Made by a program: the position numbers and the translations under genes | Source of the DNA: Bradysia coprophila | Taxonomy: Eukaryota > Arthropoda > Insecta > Diptera > Sciaridae | Assembly: GCF_014529535.1 (NCBI RefSeq) | Contig: NW_023503456.1 | Span: forward strand, 2,368,133 to 2,432,132 | Length of the DNA: 64,000 nt | Direction: 5' to 3' | In this document: one piece after another, positions 46,655 to 56,016 of the stretch | Position numbering within the stretch: position 1 is the stretch's first letter | Layout of the letters: each line of letters begins with the position of its first letter | The notes under the pieces: model-generated | Databases searched by the model: none | The model's input: the letters and a program-made list of their open reading frames with translations, nothing else | Told to the model about the DNA's origin: nothing

Positions 46655-47250
46655 CCAATTAGACCCATGCCCTGTAGTTTTTGCAACAGAATACAGTGGT
46701 TGACGGAATCGAAGGCTTTTCTGAAATCAATGAAAATACAACCAACTTGCAACCCTTCGTTCAAGTCACGTCTTAAATTCGTGCACAAATCTAAGCAGCC
46801 AGCCAGCGTATTCGATTTCCTCAAGAACCCAAACTGTTTCATATTGAAGAAACCTTCTGAGTCTAGTTTGGAATACAATTGCTCGTAAAGAATTCTCTCA
46901 ACTACCTTTGACATCGCCGAAAGCAGTGAAATCGGTCGGTAATTGCTCATTTCAGTTGTGTCACCCCCCCTTCGACAAAACAATGACTTTCGCATACTTC
47001 AGCACATCATCATATCTCGACTCAGAGATGCATCCATTGATCAGGAACGTCTGCGTCTGCTGTTCAACGATTGAAGCTTCTAAAGAAACATTTAGTGACT
47101 ATTTCCGTATGTAGGTGGATTTGATGTGGAAAGTTGACAGCACTATCAACGCACTTCAGGCAGAAAGGATCAGAGTCGATAGCTGTCAAATAGAACATTC
47201 ATTGTAATAATTGGATTACGTGGTTTTTGTGAAATATTATTTATTTTATA

Positions 47251-47293
47251 ATTCCGAGCTTTCGGAAACAAACAGTTTCCTTCATCAGGGAAT
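47251..47293 (-). ncRNA. Hammerhead ribozyme (Penelope-like element type)
   Basis: On the minus strand: CTGATGA (47288-47282), stem II GGAAAC/GTTTCC with a 5-base loop, then GAA and AGCT, then C followed by GGAAT. GGAAT pairs with ATTCC immediately before CTGATGA, closing stem I. This gives all conserved core bases of a type I hammerhead. Stem III is reduced to the palindrome AGCT, so cleavage after the C (between 47256 and 47255) would be favoured in a dimer. Such minimal hammerheads are known from Penelope-like retroelement terminal repeats, and a Penelope-like coding remnant lies directly upstream. Confidence 0.8.
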
Positions 47294-47299
47294 AAAATT

Positions 47300-47525
47300 G
47301 AATGATTTTTCTAAGATGTGTAGCACTTTGTAAAATCTAACATATTGGGGATAATTGGAGCCCATGCTCGACTTAAAACTAAACCTTTATCTATATTCAT
47401 TAATGGCTGTGTTGCTGAATTGTTAAACCTTCTTTAATGCATCGTAGGTGGTGATTGCTTTCTTTGATTATTACTTTTGAATTATCCCAATTGATTGTAT
47501 GTCCTCTATTACGTATTACGTGTTA
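47300..47525 (-). pseudogene. Penelope-like element C-terminal remnant
   Basis: The minus strand reads RGHTINWDNSKVIIKESNHH then LRCIKEGLTIQQHSH, followed after a frameshift by a GLVLSRAWAPIIPN-like end. This resembles the end of the Penelope-like GIY-YIG endonuclease region (IDW...K...R...KE...I...N...DGG...S..W). The reverse transcriptase is absent. With the hammerhead next to it, this is the 3' end of a severely 5'-truncated copy. Confidence 0.65.
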
Positions 47526-47643
47526 ACATACTGTTAACTAAATGTTGTATTGCTTTGACTGGACCAAATTGTTAAAAAAATTTCTTTTATTCAACCAAGG
47601 GTGAACATACTGTTGTAGTAGTGTCGAATTTTGAGGGATGTAC

Positions 47644-47799
47644 TTAGCATTCTCAGCTGCTTTCTACGACCCGGTACTTGGCTTAGCATTCTCAGCTGCT
47701 TTCTGCAACCCGGTACTTGGCTTAGCATTCACAGCTGCTTTCTACAACCCGGTACTTGGCTTAGCATTCACAGCTGCTTTCTGCGACCCGGTACTTGGC
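47644..47799. repeat. 39-bp tandem repeat, 4 copies
   Basis: Unit TTAGCATTCTCAGCTGCTTT plus CTACGACCCGGTACTTGGC, copies exactly 39 bp apart at 47644, 47683, 47722 and 47761. It is followed by about three copies of a different unit of roughly 33 bp (TTCGACCAATAAAGCAG, to 47880) that also contains inverse words of the first (GAATGCTAA). Confidence 0.9.
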
Positions 47800-47955
47800 T
47801 TCGAAAGTTAATTCGACCAATAAAGCAGCTTCGAATGCTAAATCGACCAATAAAGCAGATAAGAATGTCAAGCCGGCTAAATGTTTTTTAGCGAGAATGC
47901 AGATCTGCAGAACTTTGAAAGTTTCAGCGGAGGGTTGTTCTCCAGGTCAAGTTCT

Positions 47956-48350
47956 CTAGTTACTTTTGAAAATCCGACAATCCTTCACGTTAGGAGACAC
48001 TCGCCTTACTTCGTCGGTTTCATAAAACTTTTCAACGATATCAACCAGGTCTTCACTAAGTCCTTTTCCGGTGCCATGTTTCGTGGCTGGCATCTTACCA
48101 ACAATTTTCACTTGATCGGTACTGCCAAACGAAGTTATGATGCGACGAAGTACTTCGAAGTTGTTTCGACGATGTTTTCGCACTCGTTCTCGACATCGCA
48201 ATCTTGACTCATTCAAAATTTGGCTTCTGGCTGGCTGTGTCAATTCGGTCAGATAGTTTTTCTCTCCCACACGCCTTTCTTTGGCTATCTCTGTGCTTTT
48301 CTTTTTGTAGTTTTCCTCCTCTTTTCCTTCAATGATTCAATGTACTTCTG
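47956..48350 (-). pseudogene. Transposon-encoded protein fragment
   Basis: About 130 residues. A basic region (RCRERVRKHRRNN) is followed by GKGLSEDLVDIVEKFYETDEVRRVSPNVKD. The pattern FY..D.VSR..PG.KD is common in proteins encoded by repetitive elements across invertebrates. The upstream continuation to 48350 (YIESLKEKRRK-like) is in another frame. I cannot assign a superfamily. Confidence 0.5.
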
Positions 48351-48794
48351 ATGGCGTTCGGAACTTGTTGGGGGCTGAAACAGGGTGGGAATTTTGGGAC
48401 AAGGAACTCGATAAAAAAACATTTGACACATAGTAGGTCGATTACAATTTTAACATGACACAATGGGAGTAAATCTCGACCATATATGATTTGTTGCTAC
48501 AGCCAACTAACTACAAGGAAAACTCGTAGATGTGATCTCGGCCGAAGCCGGATAGTGTAACTGTAAATGAACGCATTCATATGTCTTACTTATTTTGTCA
48601 CATTATAAAATTGGCAGCAAAATTAGAACGCATTCACATAAATGAATTCATATTTCATAAAATACTGATCTAGAAATAGAAACTACGATTTCAACATTTT
48701 ACACTTACAGAAAACATTGTCCATGTATCATATACCTATCCGACGAATTTTAAACATTCCCGCAGTATCATCTGAATTTTCTTTTTCTGTGTGC

Positions 48795-50300
48795 GACTGG
48801 CAAAAACAAAAAGTTTCCCGGAGAAGATGGTGTTCCAGTGGAAGCCATTAAACTAGGTAGAGACTCCTTATTAAAGGCAATCACGGCTTTGTTTAATCAA
48901 TGTCTCCAATGGGAAAAAGTACCAGAAGCCTGGGAAAATGCGGTAATTACATCGCTGCATAAAAAAGGAGACATAACAAAGCTGGAAAATTACCGACCCA
49001 TAAGCCTATTGTCAACACTCTACAAGTTGTTTATGAAAGTCATTACACTAACAAGTTCGACTTCTACCAACCTGTTGAACAAGCTGCTTTCAGATCTGGT
49101 TTCAGCACAAACGACCATTTGCAGGTGATGAGAACGCTTATTGAGACGTGTCGTGAATACAACATCGACATAGTCTTGCTATTCATAGACTTCGAAAAAG
49201 CTTTCGATTCAGTGGAAACATGGTCGATATTGGACGCATTAGACGAATGTAGAGTAGACTCAAGGTACTCCAACACAATTCGATATGTGCACAGGCAGGG
49301 TGACACCATTTCACCGAAATTATTAACGCCGATAGGTTTGTTCCAAGGCTGTATGAATTGTCAAATTTGATCCATAGAACCATAACTTCAAAAATATTTG
49401 TGTGTAAATCTCGTAGGCGACGTTGCCATATTTGTATGAAACATCACGTAGGCGATGTTGCTATGGATCAAATCATCGTGGTTCGGGTTGTCAAAGTTCG
49501 TGTTTACAGCTATTTGGAACAAACCTATTCTGCAGAGTGTTTTTAGGAAGTTAAACTGGAGTAAAATGGGAATAAAGATAAATGGAGAGTACCTGAGCAA
49601 TCTCCGCTTCGCTGATGACATTGTACCGATAGCAGCGAATCTAGGTCAGGCTCAGCTATGCTACAACAGCTAAGTGAAGAAGCAAGTCAGGCCTCAAGAT
49701 GAACTTATTGAAAACAAAAGTCATGACCAACATCGGGGACGAAAGAGAAATCAAAATTGGTGACACTGTCATTGAACGAGTCGACAGCTACGTATATCTA
49801 GGACATAAGCTGAAGTTAGGTCTGGACAACCAAACTGCAGAAATAAGACGAAGGATTGGTCTTGCATGGGCAGCGTTCGGAAGACTCAGCCTAATTTTCA
49901 AAAGCAAAATGAATAATTGTCTGAAACGTAAAGTTTTCGACACTTGTGACCTTCCAGTGCTCACTTATGGAGCGGAAACGCTGACTTTAACGAAAGCATC
50001 CGAAGATAAATTGAGAGTGACACAAAGAGCCATGGAACGGAGTATGCTTGGAATAACACTCAGATACAGAATGACGAATCAATGGATTCGACAACAAACC
50101 AGGGTCGTTGATGTCATGGAAAGAATAGCATCTCTGAAATGGAGCTGGGCGGGACATATTGCAAGAAGGACAGACGAACGTTGGACCAAAAAGATCATGA
50201 ACTGGCGACCATATAAAAGACGAGCTATAGGTAGACCACCAGAGAGATGGACAAACGGAATTAAGAATATTGCAGGTACAAACTGCATATCACCATTCAA
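48795..50300 (+). pseudogene. RTE-type LINE reverse transcriptase, broken
   Basis: Reads KFPGEDGVPVEAIKLG, NAVITSLHKKGDITKLENYRPISLLS, VLLFIDFEKAFDSVE and RQGDTISPKL. After an inserted MITE it continues LQSVFRKLNWSKMGIKINGEYL and the catalytic FADDI, then a long C-terminal frame with YVYLGHKLKL, VLTYGAETLTLTKA, GHIARRTDERWTKK and RAIGRPPERW. This order is typical of RTE elements. Several frameshifts and the lack of the endonuclease domain show it is dead and 5'-truncated. Confidence 0.85.
49335..49525. mobile_element. TA-flanked MITE inside the RTE remnant
   Basis: 191 bp, ends GGTTTGTTCCAA and its inverse TTGGAACAAACC, flanked by TA on both sides (49333-49334, 49526-49527). That target duplication and the interruption of the RT reading fit a Tc1/mariner-type MITE. 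An inner inverted pair (GATCCATAG/CTATGGATC) and two related CTCGTAGGCGA/TCACGTAGGCGA blocks lie inside. Confidence 0.75.
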
Positions 50301-52557
50301 AGATTTCGAATTTTCGACTTTAGCTGGCTGTAGCTACGTGGTCAAGTTGTCGAGGGGAACCATTTCTATACGAATTGGCTTAGAATTAGTCCCTCTATCC
50401 GTTGCGATAACAATCTGTATTCAAATTGACTCGTCGGTCCCGCACGGCCATGAGTGCCGCTTCTCCGAAACGGCTGGAAAATTTTGCGAACTGAATGTGG
50501 TTCCTTATAGTACTCGAGTCCCTCAATAAGAATATAAAAAAAAATCAGAGGTGGTGTCGCGACTCTATTTAAGTTTTGTTCAACCCCACCGTGTTACAGT
50601 CACGATGATGTCAAGAATCTTTGCTACCGAAGTGGGTATCATACACAAGATACACACAACTTACCAGGTCTTCGTGTTGCTGCAGAATACTTTTATTGGA
50701 TTCGTCGATGTTTTATAAAATGGACAGAAAAGAAACGCACATTTTAGCCTTTTCTCTTAAACTACAGTATAAGATATAGATATAGATTGTATTTCATTAT
50801 TTAAATCGTAAATTGTTTTACATTAAAAATTTATTTTTCTAAAATTTTCAAAATATATTTTGTTTGTCCTTAAAAACATTGAATTTGTAATATAAAATTG
50901 AATTAAGAATTGAAAGTTCGGTAAAATGTACAGGAAACAATTAAATTGTAACAAATATTTATTTTATTTTCACTATGCCTACGCCTATCCTATCTATTAT
51001 TAATTATAAATTTTGGGAAAAGTATATAACAAACGATGCCATTGGTTTTTTTTTTTTAAATAAGTAAAATACATAGAGTATAAACAAACATGCTTAGAAC
51101 CGAAATATAATTTAAAGAAAATATTTATTTCTCGAAAGGTTTTTACCTTACTTCGATAAGTTTTATATTCAAAAAGATTATTTTGTTTAGACAATTACTT
51201 GCACTTTTAGTCACTTAATCCATAAAATTATAACAAAAATAGTTCCATTTTTTAACGCTAATTAATTTCAAACGCCAAACTACTTGCGACTAAGTGTTAG
51301 AACATCACCATACTAGGCCAGGGCATATTATTGAGAATTTTATTTACCGAAAACGGCCGAAATATAACAAAAATTTGCTCAAAATAACCGAAAGTTCACC
51401 GAAAATTTACTGCAAGTTTGTTCAAAACTATCCAACTGAAAATTTGATTAAAATTACCGAAAAGTAACCGCAACTTTGCTCAAAATTGACGGAAAATTAC
51501 CAAAGTTTGCTAAAAATTAACGAAAAACTTTCGTCGAAAGTTGTTTCAAAATGACCGAAATTTACCGATTTTCGGTAATTTTTCAGTAATTTCGACAATG
51601 ATAGGCCCTTACATAGCGCAATTACTGTAGTTAACCAATAACGAATAGGTCACTTATTAACCACTCTGCATGATCCCCACAAAATAGTCCCATTTGCACG
51701 CTTGCTATTCCAATGATAAAATTAATAATTTTTAATGAATAATCACAGCTAAAATTAGATTTAAAATAAAAAGATTTTTTTATGAATGTACCGAGGTACA
51801 ATGCCATTGAACATTGCTGTGAGATTTTTTTTTTCATTTGAATTTATTTCCATCAACACAGTTCAATGATGTCCAAGTAGATCAATTGGCAAAGATGAAA
51901 ACTTCTTAGTGAATGACTTTTATGGAACACGGAATATTCGATACCACATTACAATTAATTCCGTTAAATGGTAAACGTATATGTGGGACGATTGAAGACT
52001 CAATAGACTCGAATTACTTAATCTGATTAATTGTTAAAACAAATGTTAATTTTAGATGAAGTATGCATGTTTAAACTGGTCGGGTACTATACATGAAACT
52101 CACTTACAAAAGGCCCAAAAATTGAACATTTTTATACAAAAATTCGAAGCGTCCTTCGGGCACTATTTCACAGTATTATTATTTCAGTAGCAGAATTCCC
52201 ATCCATTATGGTCGTTCAACCAAAAACTAATAACGTTCGTTTATTACCATCCATTCGTTGTCGACGTAAAATTTTAGTCAATTTATGTTCATGCAACTCT
52301 GTACAGAGCCTAATGACGAGACCAATGAGCTGCTTTGAATGTCAAAATTTTCATTAGGTCTGTGCCGCGTTATTATGTCAAACTTGACAGGCGAACAAAA
52401 GAAAAATTTGATATTACGTATATACAGCGTTGCTATGTGTGGCCAGAGTAAGAAATCATGGCTACTTGCTCATTGCGTACAAAAATAAATTTGGTGTCGG
52501 CCTAACAATAAACGACATTCTATAGAAATGCATTCACCTTTGGATTAGTGCATGTGA
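50301..52557. other. AT-rich intergenic stretch
   Basis: No gene recognised. 51330-51590 is a degenerate tandem array of about 30-bp units around CCGAAAGTTTGCTCAAAATTA. Frames elsewhere are short and low in complexity. Confidence 0.5.
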
Positions 52558-52699
52558 CTGTTAGGGTCGAAAGTCGGTCTATTACATCTGTCAAAGTGAC
52601 GTTTTAAATGTCAAACGAAAATATTTATGCGAATAAGTCAGATAATCGTTTATTTTGACAGTTTGACAGATGGAAAAGACCGACTTTTGATCCTAACAG
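52558..52699. mobile_element. 142-bp MITE with TGA flanks
   Basis: Ends CTGTTAGGGTCGAAAGTCGG and the near-exact inverse CCGACTTTTGATCCTAACAG. It is flanked by TGA at 52555-52557 and 52700-52702. Inner pairing continues through CATCTGTCAAA/TTTGACAGATG. A 3-bp duplication is typical of PIF/Harbinger-like transposases, though the usual form is TWA. Confidence 0.65.
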
Positions 52700-52702
52700 T
52701 GA

Positions 52703-53184
52703 CGTATATAGACAATATAGTGTGTGTGTGTGAGTGTGGGTGTATCTGTGGTGTTACAATCTTATAGTGATTTTAATTTTAATTTACTTTTAATTCAAAA
52801 ATTATTTTTATTAATCTTTAACGGTAAAAATAGAAGAAATTTGTTTTATATAAAACAATATAAATGAAAACGAGTAAAATCATAAATCTCTGACCTAAGA
52901 ACTAAAAAGAACAAAACTGAAAATAATTTTTCACAAAATTTGAATTTGTTTCTGTAAAACAAGTTTTCACTTAAACGCTAGTAGCACTAAATCATACCTA
53001 ATTTATATATAAGTTAAATTAACGCGCGTTGGTTCTCTTATTACACGGATGATTGCATTCATGTCCTCCGTCCATGTTTCATACTTCATTTATTATTTTA
53101 ACTGCAATAAAGATTCCGAAAATGACAGACATGAGTAAATTTCAATTAAATGCAAAAAGTCGACAAAATAATGAGAGAGAGATT
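52703..53184. other. Intergenic stretch with GT microsatellite
   Basis: Contains a GTGTGTGTGTGAGTGTGGGTGT run near 52721-52742 and otherwise AT-rich sequence. No gene. Confidence 0.5.
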
Positions 53185-53979
53185 AAGAAAGGTATTCGAC
53201 CCTAGAGGCCAAAACCACCTTCAAAAAAATTCTTCGAAGTTTGTGTGGCTGGTGAAAGGTGATCAAAAACCAAAAACTTGCACTTTTCTTACAAAAACTT
53301 CTCCAGTTACACGAGCCGTCCAGGGTCGTGTGGGGTGTCATTAGAAAGGTAATCACACGTACTATTGAGCCGAACAAGGACTTATTGGGTTTAAAATTCA
53401 TCGACACTGAATTATGTGCAGTTGAAGTTTTCAACCGAAGGCTTACACTGTTCCTTACACTGTTCTTAATGAAATTTCTCGAGGTACACAAAACGTACAT
53501 GGTCGTGTGTGGTATCATTTGAAAGGTAATTTATTGTGCTTTTAGGCTAAATAGATCCTATGAAGTTTGGATGCATCTATGATGAAATATGTACACCTAA
53601 ACATTTCAACTCCTATTTCATCGTAGATGCATCCCAACCACATAAGACCCTATTTGGCCCAAAAGCACATTAAATTACCTGTCAAATGACACCCTACACG
53701 ACCATGTACGTTTTGTGTACCTCGAGAAATTTCAGTAAGAACAGTGTAAGGAACAGTGTAAGTCTTCGGTTGAAAACTTCAACTGCACATATTTCAGTGT
53801 GGATTAATTTTAAAACCAATGCGGCTCAATAGTACGTGTGATTACCTTTCTAATGACACCCCACACGACCCTGTACGGCTCGTGTAACTGGAGAAATTTT
53901 GGTAAGAAAAGTGCAAGTTTTTGGTTTTTGATCACCTTTCACCAGCTACACAAACTCTGTTTTTCAAAAGAATCCCTCT
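53185..53979. mobile_element. Fold-back element, family C, two-armed copy
   Basis: The left arm begins at AGAAAGGTATTCGACCC and the right arm ends at CAAAAGAATCCCTC. They pair over about 390 bp around the centre near 53610 (ATGATGAAATA, TATTTCATCGT). The outermost 75 bp of the left arm, including GAGGGATTCTTTTG, is missing here but present at 21186. Overlapping frames on both strands (KTCTFLTKTSPVT, SLRLKTSTAHNSVS) mirror each other and are not coding. Confidence 0.8.
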
Positions 53980-54060
53980 GAATGTAGTGGTAGAATACAC
54001 ACCTTCGAAGGTAATGTAAATCTGTAAAAGGAACTCAAGTTACACGGGGAGCCCAGTAGA
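53980..54060. other. Spacer between two fold-back elements
   Basis: About 80 bp of unassigned sequence. Nothing seen. Confidence 0.3.
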
Positions 54061-54981
54061 TGTAGGAAAATATGCTTTCTCACCAATAACTACTGTTGTA
54101 TGTACAAACTAGATTTTCTTAAAAATTAAATATTTTGCATCGTCTAGTCAATAACTTTCATTTGACATATCGCACACCATTTTGAGTCAAAACTTCCAAA
54201 GAAAAACTTAGTGCAAAACAAGCAAAACCCGCTATTTTGCTTGCTTTCACGCAAGTAGCTACTAATCGACAAAACCAATTTTCATAAAAATTAAATCTTT
54301 TGTTTCGTCTCGTCGATACCTCGCTTGAATAACCAGTGAAAAACAGGTACAGTGACTTTTCCTGAAAGTTAGGTGGGTAAGCAATACAGAGGTAAACAAC
54401 GTAAAACTCAGATTTTTTTATGTCGGGTCTGAAAACAGTCGACGTACTTGCCTGTTTCCCGTCGAATAACATCTCCCGGAAAACAGCTCTTGAAAAACTA
54501 GTGTAAAACAGGCAAAACAAGCAAAATACGCCGGTTCGATTGCTTTTTCGTTAGCTACTGAATCAGTAGTGCTGATTCACAAATCTCATTTCCCGTCGAA
54601 AAACAAGGGGAAACAGGCAAATACGCCGACTGTTTTGAGACCGGACATACAAAAAATTCTGAGTTTTACGTTGTTTACCTCTGGTTTGTGTGTCCCCCAC
54701 ACTTTCTTGTGTAAAAAGGTTGTCGTGACTCAACTGGAATCGCTCCAACACAGCTACATAAGTTTGGAGCCAAGTTCCCGGAACAGTGTTTGTGTTTTGT
54801 TTTGCATGCTTTTCACTAGTTTTTTCAAGCACATCTCTGGACGTTTTGACTCACAAATGGTGTGCGATATGTCAAATGAAAGGTATTGACGAGATGAAAC
54901 AAAATCTTTAAATTTTAAGAAAATCGGGTCTGTACATACAACAGTTGGGGAGAAAGCAACAAAAGCTGAATATTTTCCTAC
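54061..54981. mobile_element. Fold-back element of about 920 bp, family F
   Basis: Outer ends GTAGGAAAATAT and ATATTTTCCTAC. Arms pair with moderate divergence for about 430 bp. Pairs include CATTTGACATATCGCACACC with GGTGTGCGATATGTCAAATG, and GAGGTAAACAACGTAAAACTC with its inverse. The loop is near 54490-54570. No transposase. Overlapping frames on both strands are mirror images. Confidence 0.8.
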
Positions 54982-56016
54982 TTTTTCGGTTTTCTGCGAA
55001 AGAGACTTAACTTAAAAATTTTCTTTTGTTCAACTGTCAAACTTGACAGTAGAACTAAAAAAAATTGAATTAGGTCCCTTTGCGGTGCTGAAATACTTGG
55101 GTTCCGTGTGTATTTGTGTGATCCGTTACAGTTACCTTCAGTGTCTAAACAAACTAAGGCGAATATTACGTTTCAAATGAATCAGCCTTGAGAGTTAAAT
55201 GAGGTCAGTGACCGATTTTAGATCATACGCCGCGATAGACAAAGTCTTCTTGAAATGACTAGTCGCTTATTTGCGAAATGAACGGTTGAAACTTTCGAGG
55301 AGTTGTACGGTGCTATTGCTATTTGAAACTGTTAGCCAACCTTGCACATCCCGTGTGCAAAAGACTGAAGTTACTCGATGGTCACCCGACTCATTCGGAG
55401 GATATGACCCCACTGAGCAATGTGACCATCACCGATCCGAATTCTAAAAGTCACTAGACGAATTGGACTGGGTGATGCAGTAATTGCACTCCGGTAGCGT
55501 TTGAAACTTTTGGGTCGATCGGACTTCGGAACAGAAATTTTCTTGTGAAAAATTTGGAAAATTTACAAAGGCCAACTGGCGACTATCAGTCTGTGGTCGA
55601 ACTTCCAATAATTTTGGTGAACTCCTTTTGAACCTACTGTTCAGTTCCATTTTTTTTCTCCCAATTCCGAAGAAAACATGAGCGTTGAAAATAGAAATGT
55701 TCTTTACAGACGGGCGTAAAGTACAATTATTTTGTCTCATACAAAACAGACATGCTGTGTGCTTCACAACAGCAGTTTTATTAAATTGGAGAAGACGTAT
55801 TTCGACAGAAAGTCCAATTATCTTGCAGTGACCGTGGAATGCTTCCGACAAATGCAAACAAATAAAAACGATTTTGGATGATCGAACTATACTCACTTTA
55901 CGTGCTCCATACACACACACATACACGCGCACACCGACAAGATTTAATCCGGTGACGGTGCACACGTATACAAATTAGGAGCAACCAACTAAATGCGCTC
56001 GCGATAAAGAACGGCT
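54982..56016 (-). other. 3' flank and possible 3' UTR of the CREB3-like gene
   Basis: A minus-strand frame at 55444-55965 (173 codons) lies just beyond the CREB3-like stop. It has no recognisable domain and I treat it as chance or 3' UTR. A minus-strand AATAAA occurs near 55776. Confidence 0.4.

Larger units (their letters stand above)
44186..47115 (-). pseudogene. CR1/Jockey-type LINE, broken by insertions
   Basis: Minus-strand reverse-transcriptase pieces occur in correct order. From about 47080 down: a CISESRYDDVLKYAKVIVL segment, SNYRPISLLSAMSKVVERIL, FLRKSNTLAGCLDL and FIDFRKAFDSVNH. Then, after an insertion, VIFGVPQGSALSSLLF at about 45760 and the catalytic YLYADDTT at about 45660. Then, after a second insertion, the C-terminal part ending at 44459 (VEIRGFSFFNSFPSALRDL). 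A 3' UTR follows to about 44186, ending in AATAAAATATATAAATAAAA. At least one frameshift (near 46960) and internal stops make it inactive. No 5' endonuclease domain seen. Confidence 0.85.

Noticed and set aside
55444..55965. A 173-codon minus-strand frame downstream of the CREB3-like gene.
   Set aside because: No domain or family resemblance, and it lies where a 3' UTR is expected. It is long enough to recheck with expression data, but unsupported here.
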